NCBI RefSeq assembly: GCF_036237315.1
Contig: NZ_CP108356.1
Span: 1,550,001-1,614,000, forward strand
Direction of reading: 5' to 3'
Origin: Streptomyces sp. NBC_01351
GTDB taxonomy: Bacteria > Actinomycetota > Actinomycetes > Streptomycetales > Streptomycetaceae
DNA: 64,000 bases
Program-made: the position numbers and the translations under genes
Notes under the pieces: model-generated
What the model was told of the DNA's origin: nothing
The model's input: the letters and a program-made list of their open reading frames with translations, nothing else
Databases searched by the model: none
Shown: piece by piece, positions 43,117 through 50,869 of the stretch
Layout of the letters: each line of letters opens with the position of its first letter
Numbering within the stretch: position 1 is the first letter of the stretch

Positions 43117-44123
43117 CGCCTGCCCCGCTTGATGAAGTCCTCCAGCTCGGCGGCCTCGGCGCCGGTGACGATCTGCGGTCCGGTGAGGACCGGGCGACCG
43201 CCGCCCAGTACGTCCGCGTTGTAGCGGTAGAGCCAGAGCAGGTCGACGGCCTCGTAGCCCTGGAGGTAGGGCTGCTGGTCGACGGCGAAGCCGAGGGCGC
43301 CGGACTTCAGGTCGCGGGCGACGGACTCGTTGAGGTCGAAGGTGTCCACCTCGGCCTTGCTGCCGGCCGCTTCCTTCGCCTTGACCGCCGTGGGGGCGAA
43401 GGGCGCGCCGAGGGTCAGGATCGCGTCGATGGAGGGGTCGGCCTGGAGCTTGGCCTGGAGGGCGGCCTGCACGGAGGGCATGTTGGTGCCCTCGACGTAC
43501 AGGTTCTCCATCACTCCGCCGAAGGTCTTCTTGGCCCCGGCGCAGCGCTGCTCGTGGCCCACGTTGCCCTGCTCGTGCAGGACGCAGACCGCCTTCTTGC
43601 GGCCCCGCTCGGACAGCTCGGTGCCGACCGCCTCGCCCGCGATCTGCTCGTCCTGGCCGATGTGGGTCAGGGCGCCGTACGCGGCGGACTGTTCGGATCC
43701 GGAGTTGACGGTGATCACCGGGATGCCGGCCTTGACGGCCTTGGCGATGACGTCCTTGAGGGCCTCGGGCTTGGCGAGGCTGACGATGATCCCGTCGACC
43801 TTCTGGTCGATCGCGTTCTGCACGAACTGTGCCTGCTGCTGGGCCTGGTCGTCGTGGGCGTAGACGAAGTTGATGTTGTCCTTCGCCGCGGCCTCCTTGG
43901 CGCCCTTCTGGACGATGTCCCAGAAGGTGTCGCCGTCGCCCGCGTGGGTGACCATCGCGAAGGTCCAGCGCGGGGTGGACACGGCGGGCCGGCCCTGCGC
44001 CTCGGCCTTCGCCCGCTCCTCGGCCCGCTTGCCGCCCGTACTGCTGCAGCCCGCGAGCGAGGCTCCCAGTACCGCCGCGAGCACGGCGCCGACGACGCGT
44101 ACCCCTGTCCCAACCCTAGCCAC
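43113..44123 (-). CDS. Sugar ABC importer substrate-binding lipoprotein
   Basis: A 336-aa protein. The lipoprotein signal ends ASLAGC (Cys26), followed by a periplasmic-binding-protein type I fold: FAMVTHAGDGDTFWDIVQKG, VDGIIVSLAKP, IPVITVNSGS, KAVCVLHEQGNVGHEQRC and DQQPYLQGYEAVDLLW. This sequence type is often found with inositol or other polyol uptake, which fits the adjacent Gfo/Idh/MocA dehydrogenase; the ligand is inferred. Confidence 0.9.
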   Translation of the reverse strand: MARVGTGVRVVGAVLAAVLGASLAGCSSTGGKRAEERAKAEAQGRPAVSTPRWTFAMVTHAGDGDTFWDIVQKGAKEAAAKDNINFVYAHDDQAQQQAQFVQNAIDQKVDGIIVSLAKPEALKDVIAKAVKAGIPVITVNSGSEQSAAYGALTHIGQDEQIAGEAVGTELSERGRKKAVCVLHEQGNVGHEQRCAGAKKTFGGVMENLYVEGTNMPSVQAALQAKLQADPSIDAILTLGAPFAPTAVKAKEAAGSKAEVDTFDLNESVARDLKSGALGFAVDQQPYLQGYEAVDLLWLYRYNADVLGGGRPVLTGPQIVTGAEAAELEDFIKRGRR

Positions 44124-44239
44124 GTCGCCGCGCCCTTCCCTCGTCCGTCTCGTCCGTCATCAATCGGTCATTCCGGTTCCAGCCGCTCAGTATCCGCCAC
44201 AGTGGACCATGCGGGCCCATCGGGGCATGCCCGGGCAGA

Positions 44240-44268
44240 TTGACAGGTCCTCCGTACGGGGTCAGGTT
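44240..44268 (+). promoter_or_regulatory. Putative sigma-HrdB-type promoter of the Gfo/Idh/MocA gene
   Basis: TTGACA (44240-44245), a 17-nt spacer and CAGGTT (44263-44268) lie so that transcription would start at about 44275, the A of the start codon. This implies a leaderless mRNA. Confidence 0.6.
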
Positions 44269-44274
44269 GAGTGC

Positions 44275-45279
44275 ATGCGCATCGGGCTCATCGGAACGGG
44301 CCGGATCGGCTCCTTCCACGCGGCGGCACTGGCCCGCCACCCGGAGGCGGGCTCGCTCCTGCTCGCGGACGCCGATCCCGCGCGGGCGGCGCGCCTCGCC
44401 GACCGGCTCGGGGCCACCGCCGCGCCCTCCGTGGAGCAGGTCTTCACCTGGGGCGTGGACGCGGTGGTGGTGGCCTCGGCGACCGACGCGCACGCGGACC
44501 TGGTCGTACGGGCGGTGCGCGGCGGGCTGCCGGTGTTCTGCGAGAAGCCGCTGGCCCCGGACCTGGAGCGGACCCTGGCGGCGCTGCGCGAGGTGAGGGC
44601 CGCGGGCGGGGTGCTCCAGGTGGGCTTCATGCGCCGCTTCGACGCCGGCTACCGCACGGCGCGTGAGCTGGTGCGTTCGGGCGCGCTGGGCCGGCTCCAC
44701 ACCGTACGGACGATGACGGCCGATCCGGCTCCGCCGACCGCCGAGTACCTGGCGACCTCGGGCGGGCTGTACCGGGACTGCCTCGTGCACGACTTCGACA
44801 TGGTGCGCTGGGTGACCGGGCACGAGGTGGTCGAGGTGTACGCGGCCGGGTCGGACGCGGGGCCGCCGCGGTTCCGGGAGACCGGCGACATCGACACGGC
44901 GGCGGCCGTCCTCACCCTGGACGACGGGACGCTCGTCACCTCGACCGGGGCCCGGTGCAACGGTGCCGGGTACGACGTACGGATGGAGCTGGCCGGGGAG
45001 CTGGACCAGGTCTCGGCCGGGCTGGACGACCGTACGCCGATCGCCTCGACGGAACCGCACGGTCCGCCCCCGGCGAGCAAGCCGTGGACGGGCTTCCTGG
45101 AGCGGTTCGCCCCCGCGTACGAGGCCGAGCTGGCGGCCTTCGTGCACCTGGTGCGGGGCGACGGCGCCAATCCGTGCGACGGCCCGGAGGCGCTCGCCGC
45201 GCTGCGGGTGGCGGAGGCGTGCGAGCTCTCGCGGCGGGAGCGGCGCCGGGTCCGGCTGGAGGAGCTCCCGGACCTGTGA
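44275..45279 (+). CDS. Gfo/Idh/MocA-family NAD(P)-dependent dehydrogenase (inositol 2-dehydrogenase-like)
   Basis: A 334-aa protein. The Rossmann start RIGLIGTGRIGSFHA, the EKPLAPDL motif with catalytic Lys, and LVHDFDMVRWVTG (conserved Asp/His) match myo-inositol dehydrogenase-like enzymes. It is divergent from a sugar/polyol importer with ROK kinase, which supports oxidation of the imported sugar or cyclitol. The exact substrate is not certain. The promoter geometry suggests leaderless translation. Confidence 0.9.
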   Translation: MRIGLIGTGRIGSFHAAALARHPEAGSLLLADADPARAARLADRLGATAAPSVEQVFTWGVDAVVVASATDAHADLVVRAVRGGLPVFCEKPLAPDLERTLAALREVRAAGGVLQVGFMRRFDAGYRTARELVRSGALGRLHTVRTMTADPAPPTAEYLATSGGLYRDCLVHDFDMVRWVTGHEVVEVYAAGSDAGPPRFRETGDIDTAAAVLTLDDGTLVTSTGARCNGAGYDVRMELAGELDQVSAGLDDRTPIASTEPHGPPPASKPWTGFLERFAPAYEAELAAFVHLVRGDGANPCDGPEALAALRVAEACELSRRERRRVRLEELPDL

Positions 45280-45312
45280 GCGGGTGAGGGCGGGGATGGG
45301 CATCCGGTACGC

Positions 45313-46506
45313 CTACCAGCGCACGGGGAGCCGGGTCACGCCCCGCATCAGACTGCCCCGCTGCCAGAGCGGGGGTCCGCCGGCGGGGTCCTCCTCCAGC
45401 TCCGGGAAGCGCTCCAGCAGGCCCCGGAGCGCGATGCGGCCCTCCATCCGGGCCAGCGGGGCGCCGATGCAGAAGTGCAGGCCGTGCCCGAAGGCCAGGT
45501 GCCCCTGCGGGGCGCGCCGGATGTTGAAGGTGTCGGGGTCCGCGTACTTCGCCGGATCGCGGTCGGCGGAGGCCAGCGAGACGAGGACGGTGGCCCCGGC
45601 CGGGATGACGGCGGCGCCGAGGTCCACGTCCTCCCGGGCGTAGCGGTAGGTGGCGTTCTGGACGGGGCCCTCGTAGCGGAGCATCTCCTCGATGGCGTCG
45701 TCGAGGAGCCCGTCGCAGTCCGCGCGCAGGTCGGCCAGCTGGTCGGGGTGGGCGAGGAGGGCGCGCACGCCGTTGCCGATCAGGTTCACGGTGGTCTCGT
45801 GGCCCGCGACGAGCAGCAGGAAGGCCATCCCGATCACCTCGTCGGGGGACAGGGCGTCCCCGTCCTCCTCGCGGGTCCGGATCAGGGCGCTGAGCAGGTC
45901 CTCGCCGGGGTCCTTGGCCTTGGCCTCGACGAGCTCCGCGAGGTAGCCGCTCAGCTGCCTGTGCACACTGCCGTCGGGGCTGCCGGTGCTCGGCGCGACG
46001 ATCTCGCGGGACCAGGCGCTGAAGCGGTAGCGGTCCAGGTCGGGGACGCCGAGCAGCTCGCAGATCACGGTCATCGGCAGCGGGAAGGCGAGGGCCTTGA
46101 CCAGGTCGGCGCCGCGCTCCGGCCGGGCGGCCATCGCGTCGAGGAGTTCGTCGGTGATCTGCTGGACCCGGGGTCGCATGGCCTCGACCCGGCGGGCGGT
46201 GAACTCACGGGCGACCAGCCGGCGCAGCCGGGTGTGGCGGGGCGGGTCGGACTCCAGCATGTTCGCGTTGGTGGCCGCGGCCAAGGCGTCCGGGAAACGG
46301 CCGGAACTGCGCCAGTCCTTCACCAGGCCCGGGTGGTTCAGGGCCTGGCGGGCCTCTTCGTGGCCGACGACGATCCAGGTGGGCTCGTACTCGCCGGCCG
46401 GGGCTGCGATCCGGTGGACCGGTCCGGTCTCCCGTAATCGCGTGTAGAACGCGTGGGGGTCGGCGTTGAAGTCGGCGGCGTTCGCGCTGATGTCCACTAC
46501 TGGCAT
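45313..46506 (-). CDS. Cytochrome P450 (CYP107-like)
   Basis: A 397-aa soluble P450 of normal bacterial length. C-helix SDPPRHTRLRRLV, I-helix LVAGHETTVNLI, ExxR EEMLRYEGP and the heme loop FGHGLHFCIGAPLA with Cys346. The motif set fits the CYP107 class common in Streptomyces macrolide and xenobiotic oxidation. No ferredoxin or biosynthetic cluster adjoins it, so it likely uses shared redox partners. It is a clean comparison for the insertion-bearing P450 at 26610. Confidence 0.93.
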   Translation of the reverse strand: MPVVDISANAADFNADPHAFYTRLRETGPVHRIAAPAGEYEPTWIVVGHEEARQALNHPGLVKDWRSSGRFPDALAAATNANMLESDPPRHTRLRRLVAREFTARRVEAMRPRVQQITDELLDAMAARPERGADLVKALAFPLPMTVICELLGVPDLDRYRFSAWSREIVAPSTGSPDGSVHRQLSGYLAELVEAKAKDPGEDLLSALIRTREEDGDALSPDEVIGMAFLLLVAGHETTVNLIGNGVRALLAHPDQLADLRADCDGLLDDAIEEMLRYEGPVQNATYRYAREDVDLGAAVIPAGATVLVSLASADRDPAKYADPDTFNIRRAPQGHLAFGHGLHFCIGAPLARMEGRIALRGLLERFPELEEDPAGGPPLWQRGSLMRGVTRLPVRW

Positions 46507-46580
46507 TGGCCCACAGTACGGCGGCCGTTCGCCCCTTGATGCGGCGTTTTCCGGACACTCGCCCGGCGGGTGGCGGAGCC

Positions 46581-47492
46581 TCAGCCGGTGGCGGCGCGGC
46601 GGCCCCAGGCGGTGCCGGCGAGGACGAGGGCCGCGCCCGCGAAGCCGAGCGGGGCGAGGTGCTCGCCGCCGATGGCGATGCCGGCGGCGGCCGCCCAGAG
46701 GGGTTCGGTGCCGAGGAGCAGGCTGACGCGGGAGGGCGAGGTCCGGCGTACGGCCCACATCTGCACGAAGAAGGCGAAGAGGGTGCAGAAGACGGAGAGG
46801 AAGGCGAGCCCGGCCCACTCGGCCACCCCGAAGTCCAGGGCGACGGCCCAGGGGCTCTCCCCCGTCCCCGGCACGGCGGCCAGTACGGCGAACACGAGGA
46901 CGGCGCCGCCGAGCTGCACGGTGGTCAGGGACAACGAGTCGGCGTCCTGGACGGCCTTGACGCGGGCCATGAGCAGGACGTGCAGGGTCCGGGCGAAGGC
47001 GGCGCCGAGGATCAGCAGGTCGCCGAGGCTGGGCGCGGTGAACCCGGCGCCCTGCGTCAGCAGGACGACCCCGGCGACGGAGACGCCGGCGGCCCCGAGG
47101 AACCCGACGGACGGCACCCGCCGCTTCACCGCGGCCTCGGCCAGCGGCGTGAAGATCATGGTCAGGCTGATGATGAGCCCGGCGTTGGTGGCGGAGGTGT
47201 GGACGACCCCGTAGGTCTCCAGGAGGAAGATCCCGCCGAGTACGAGGCCCAGTCCCCCGGCGCCGCGCAGCTGCGCGGGGCTCAGTGCCCGCAGCCTGGC
47301 CCACCCGGCGACGACCAGCACGGGCAGCACGAGCGCGAACCGCAGGACGAGCACGGCGATGACGGTGTGGGCGGTGGTGATGCCCTTGGCGGCCAGATAA
47401 CTGCCGCCCCACACGACGGCGACGGCCAGGACGGGCAGATCCGCGAGCCAGGCTCTGCGGGGGGTTTCGAGGACGGGTGCGATCGCGGTCAA
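46581..47492 (-). CDS. EamA/DMT-family transporter
   Basis: A 303-aa protein with ten hydrophobic helices arranged as two EamA repeats (about 10-135 and 150-285); LAVAVVWGGSYLAAKGI opens the first and LLLGTEPLWAAAAG lies in the second. The family exports amino acids or metabolites; the substrate is unknown. Upstream of the P450 by 74 nt, same strand. Confidence 0.88.
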   Translation of the reverse strand: MTAIAPVLETPRRAWLADLPVLAVAVVWGGSYLAAKGITTAHTVIAVLVLRFALVLPVLVVAGWARLRALSPAQLRGAGGLGLVLGGIFLLETYGVVHTSATNAGLIISLTMIFTPLAEAAVKRRVPSVGFLGAAGVSVAGVVLLTQGAGFTAPSLGDLLILGAAFARTLHVLLMARVKAVQDADSLSLTTVQLGGAVLVFAVLAAVPGTGESPWAVALDFGVAEWAGLAFLSVFCTLFAFFVQMWAVRRTSPSRVSLLLGTEPLWAAAAGIAIGGEHLAPLGFAGAALVLAGTAWGRRAATG

Positions 47493-47627
47493 GGGAAGTC
47501 TCCAATGGTTCTGACGGGCTGGGAGACTTCGGCGGCTCCTGACGGGTGCGGGGTCACCGTACCGGAAGCGATCATGCCGGTCGACCGATTTCCGTCCCTG
47601 TCAGACCGGCCCCGTAACATCGCGAAC

Positions 47628-47996
47628 ATGGCTGACCTCTACGCCCTGGACCTGGCGTTCGACCTGGTCGAAGCGACCCCGGACGCCGTGCTCGCGGAGC
47701 TCCGGCACCGGATGGCGCCCGGCGGAATCCTCGCCTCCCGGGGCCCGGCCGCGCGGATCGGGGGCATGCTCGTGGGCGAGTTCGCCCCTGCCACCCGCCC
47801 GGGCTGGGCCCTGACGGCCCGCCAGGAGGTCCACGAGGAGGAGCTCCCCGACCTCGAAGACCTCCTCCTGCTCCTCGCCCCGTACATCCGCCGACCGGGC
47901 CCGGTCGGCCGGATCCGCCACTACGAGCACGAGTCCCCGGACCTGCTGGTCCTGCGCGAGGGGCGCGTCGTACAGGTCGCGTTGGATCCCCGCTAG
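47628..47996 (+). CDS. Small protein of unknown function
   Basis: A 122-aa soluble protein. LYALDLAFDLVEATPDAVLAELRHRMAPGG at the front and LPDLEDLLLLLAPYIRRPGPVGRIRHYEHE later indicate an alpha/beta fold. It resembles short Streptomyces hypotheticals without assigned function. There is no clear Shine-Dalgarno; TAACAT 7 nt upstream of the ATG could be the -10 of a leaderless transcript. Confidence 0.6.
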   Translation: MADLYALDLAFDLVEATPDAVLAELRHRMAPGGILASRGPAARIGGMLVGEFAPATRPGWALTARQEVHEEELPDLEDLLLLLAPYIRRPGPVGRIRHYEHESPDLLVLREGRVVQVALDPR

Positions 47997-48048
47997 CGGG
48001 GACCTGCGGGGCGGGCCGGTGCCCGCCGGTCCTGCCCGGCCGACGTCC

Positions 48049-48666
48049 TCAGTCCATGAACGTGCCGAAGGTGGCCCGCCCGTTCGTCCGGTAGGTGTGG
48101 ACGGCGATCCCACTGGAGGTGGTCCGGGAGCCCGTCAGCTCGAAGGCGGTCGCCAGCCCGCCCGTCGGGAACAGCCTCCGCCCGCCTCCCAGAAACACCG
48201 GGAAGACCAGCAGGTTCAGCTCGTCCACCAGATCCCGGGCCAGCAGCCACTGCGCGAGCTGCCCGCTCCCGTGCACCTGCAGCTCCCCCTCCAGCGCGTC
48301 CTTGACGCGGACGATCTCGCTCTGCAGCTGCTCCCCGTCGATCACGGTGGCCGGGCCCCAGGCCGGCTCCTTGAGGGTGGTCGAGGCCACGTACTTCGGC
48401 AGCCGGTTCAGCTTCGCCGGCACGGGGTCGGCCGGGTCGTCGTGGTCCGGCCAGTAGCTCGCGAAGATCTCGTAGGTCCGCCGCCCGAGCAGGAACGCCC
48501 CGGCCCGTTCGAAGACCTCGGTGACGAACTCCCCCATCCCCTCGTCGGCGTACGGCACGACCCAGCCGCCGTACTCGAACCCGCCGCTGCGGTCCTCCTC
48601 GGGCCCTCCGGGGGCCTGCATGACTCCGTCGAGGCTCAGGAAGGTGGTGAGGGTCAGCTTGCCCAT
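48049..48666 (-). CDS. Dihydrofolate-reductase-fold (RibD C-terminal-like) reductase
   Basis: A 205-aa protein. LTTFLSLDGVMQAPGG, LLGRRTYEIFASYWP and LVFPVFLGGGRRLFP are the hallmark segments of the YyaP/RibD_C-type reductases related to DHFR. The family is widespread in actinobacteria with mostly unknown substrates. It is convergent with the small unknown gene at 47628. Confidence 0.9.
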   Translation of the reverse strand: MGKLTLTTFLSLDGVMQAPGGPEEDRSGGFEYGGWVVPYADEGMGEFVTEVFERAGAFLLGRRTYEIFASYWPDHDDPADPVPAKLNRLPKYVASTTLKEPAWGPATVIDGEQLQSEIVRVKDALEGELQVHGSGQLAQWLLARDLVDELNLLVFPVFLGGGRRLFPTGGLATAFELTGSRTTSSGIAVHTYRTNGRATFGTFMD

Positions 48667-48815
48667 GGCTCTGCGCTCCTTGCTCGGTCGCCGGGCACCT
48701 GCACCGGCCTATACCGATTCAGACTCCCGCTCCGCCGGTTTCTCATCGGGCCGCCACGCGGGGAGGGCACTCGCACGCCTTGATCCTTCGGACTGCCGGC
48801 CCGTTCAATCGCCGG

Positions 48816-49157
48816 ATGACCGAAACCCACGTCGGCCTCGGAACCGTCACCGCCCCGTCCGGGGCCCTCGTGCTGGGGATGGGGGGCAGCGGCCTGATGG
48901 TCTCCGTCGAAGCCCACACCGACTTCCACCGCTTCCACCGGGCGGGCTGGGGGCACCCCCTGCTCGCGGGCCGCATCGACGTCGGCGGATGCCCCGTGCT
49001 CGGCCTCGGCTGGGATCCCGGGGACCACTCGATGCGCCACCGCGGCGAACGCCCCTACGGCCAGGTGTACCCGGCCACGCTCGAAGCCCGCGCGGGCGAA
49101 ACGGTCCTGCGCTGGACCATCCCGCCGTACGCCGACGACCCGGACGACACCGCCTGA
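48816..49157 (+). CDS. Small protein of unknown function
   Basis: A 113-aa protein with a beta-rich pattern: MTETHVGLGTVTAPSGALVL, WGHPLLAGRIDVGG, ATLEARAGETVLRWTIPPYA. No family recognised and no signal peptide. Codon usage (GC3 high) supports coding. It sits between the DHFR-like gene and the HD-domain gene, convergent with the latter. Confidence 0.6.
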   Translation: MTETHVGLGTVTAPSGALVLGMGGSGLMVSVEAHTDFHRFHRAGWGHPLLAGRIDVGGCPVLGLGWDPGDHSMRHRGERPYGQVYPATLEARAGETVLRWTIPPYADDPDDTA

Positions 49158-49195
49158 ACGACGCCCGAACGACACCGCGCGCAGGCCTCCGGCCC

Positions 49196-49792
49196 TCAGC
49201 CCAGGATCGGGAACGATGCCTGGAACGCGAGGCGCCGGTCGGCCTGGTCACCGATGCTGGCGAGGAGTTCGTCGAGCGCGAGGAACTCCTCCCAGGCCGC
49301 CCGGCCGCTCGCCTCCGCCAGGCGGGCCACGACGAGGTCCTCCAGCTCGGGGACGCGCTTGTCCTTCCAGATCTTGTCGGCCAGGCTCACGAGCAGGTCC
49401 TCCAGACCGACTCCGGGATCCGACCATGACGCGTGGTTGGCGGCGAAGCGGGCCCGTTCCGGGCTGAAGCCGTGGCCGAGCAACAGGTCCCGCCCGGCCT
49501 CCTCGTGCGCCGACCCGGGTCCGGAGAGCTCGGACACGTGGACGGTCTTCCCCACGTCGTGCGTCGCCGCCCCGAACAGCACCGCTTCGCGGTCGAAGGC
49601 GGCAGCGGGGTGGCAGCGTTCCACCCAGTCGACCAGCTGGTGCGCGACATCGTGGACCGCTCGCAGGTGCGCGGCGAGCCGCGGCGGTGCCCCCAGGACC
49701 TCCAGGAGCTCTGCCACCTCGTCCGGCAGCGGGAGCAGGGAGGGTTCGGCACTGCCGCTCAGGGCTCTGGACAGGAGGGCGGTTGGCGTCAT
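49196..49792 (-). CDS. HD-domain phosphohydrolase
   Basis: A 198-aa protein; ATG 49792 chosen because upstream in-frame sequence is not protein-like. The HD motif is GAATHDVGKTVH, with an upstream His (VHDVAHQLV), AANHAS and a later Asp (LVSLADKIWKDKRV). It is likely a metal-dependent phosphohydrolase; the substrate is unknown. Confidence 0.85.
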   Translation of the reverse strand: MTPTALLSRALSGSAEPSLLPLPDEVAELLEVLGAPPRLAAHLRAVHDVAHQLVDWVERCHPAAAFDREAVLFGAATHDVGKTVHVSELSGPGSAHEEAGRDLLLGHGFSPERARFAANHASWSDPGVGLEDLLVSLADKIWKDKRVPELEDLVVARLAEASGRAAWEEFLALDELLASIGDQADRRLAFQASFPILG

Positions 49793-49835
49793 CGCGTCAG
49801 CGTACTGACGGCGGGACTGAGCCGGTTCACCCGGT

Positions 49836-50813
49836 TCACGGGTGGAGGAGCCGGTCACCGAGAGGGGTGCGGCGGTAGAGGACGTGACGGCCGTCGCGGG
49901 CGCGGGTGACCAGGCCCGTGGTGTGGAGGACCGCCAAGTGCTGGGAGACGGCGCTGGGGGTGACCTGAAGCCGGCGGGCGATCTCGACGGTGGGGAGCGG
50001 GGCCTCCAGGAGCGCGAGGAGGGTGGCCTTGGGGGCGCCCAGGAGTTTGGTGAGCCCGGTGGCGTCGGGAGGGCGCGGGGTGGACCACAGGGTGGCCACG
50101 CCCCTGCTGGGGTAGGCCAGGGCCGGGGGTTGGTCGGCGGTCACGGGCGGGGCGGGCTTGTGGGCGAAGACGGAGGGGACCAGGAGCAGTCCGCGGCCGG
50201 CCGCCGGGATGTGGAAGTCGCCGAAGACGTTGTCGATGCGCAGGATCCCGCCTTCCCAGCGCAGGTTGGGATGCATGTCGGCGAACAGCCGCCGTGCGCC
50301 GCCGACGGCCAGCTGCCGGGCCCGGTAGGTCATGTCGGCTTCGAGGACGAGCCGCATCGCCGGCCAGGACGGCTGGATCGCGAGCGTCCAGTAGTGGTGC
50401 AGCAACTCGCAGATGGTGTCGCGCAGGGCGATGACGGCGCCCTCGTCCGCGATCGCCGCGAGCAGGGGCGCGGGAAGGGGGTCGGGGTCGTGCGCGTCGA
50501 TGAGGTCCCGGCGGACGATGGCTGCCGGGGTGCGGCGTACGACGGCCAGTTCCTCGACGAAGGTGGCGGAGAACCGCTCGGGGCGGGGGGTCAGGAAGTC
50601 CGGCAGCGTGCGGTGTTGCGCGACGAGCGCGGTGAGGAGCGCCGTGTCGAGCGTGCCGCCGATGCGTTGTACGACCGACCGGCGCCAGGGGGTGTGGAGC
50701 ACGGACAGCCCCGGCTCGCGCAGGACGCGCAGGCTCAGCACGGTGTCCTGGAGCGGGGACAGCGCGAAGCGGGTGTCGGCGAGGTCGTCGGCGTCGAGCC
50801 CGAAGCTGATCAT
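49836..50813 (-). CDS. ArsR-like regulator with N-terminal DUF5937 domain
   Basis: A 325-aa protein from ATG 50813, which gives the usual DUF5937 opening (MISFGLDADDLADTRFALSP). A long ligand or dimer domain (1-240) is followed by an ArsR-type winged helix (about 250-320) with LLEAPLPTVEIARRLQ, TPSAVSQHLAVLHTTGLV and RDGRHVLYRRT. It is divergent from the MFS transporter with a 56-nt spacer, so it probably represses the transporter and SDR operon. Confidence 0.88.
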   Translation of the reverse strand: MISFGLDADDLADTRFALSPLQDTVLSLRVLREPGLSVLHTPWRRSVVQRIGGTLDTALLTALVAQHRTLPDFLTPRPERFSATFVEELAVVRRTPAAIVRRDLIDAHDPDPLPAPLLAAIADEGAVIALRDTICELLHHYWTLAIQPSWPAMRLVLEADMTYRARQLAVGGARRLFADMHPNLRWEGGILRIDNVFGDFHIPAAGRGLLLVPSVFAHKPAPPVTADQPPALAYPSRGVATLWSTPRPPDATGLTKLLGAPKATLLALLEAPLPTVEIARRLQVTPSAVSQHLAVLHTTGLVTRARDGRHVLYRRTPLGDRLLHP

Positions 50814-50869
50814 TAAGCCCGAGGCTACATCCATTGGCGGGCGCTGCCGGGTGGGCTGAACTTCCGGGC

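Noticed and set aside
48667..48815. Possible tRNA or structured RNA between the DHFR-like gene and the 113-aa protein
   Set aside because: I could not form an acceptor stem, T-loop consensus or anticodon arm on either strand; it reads as ordinary spacer.
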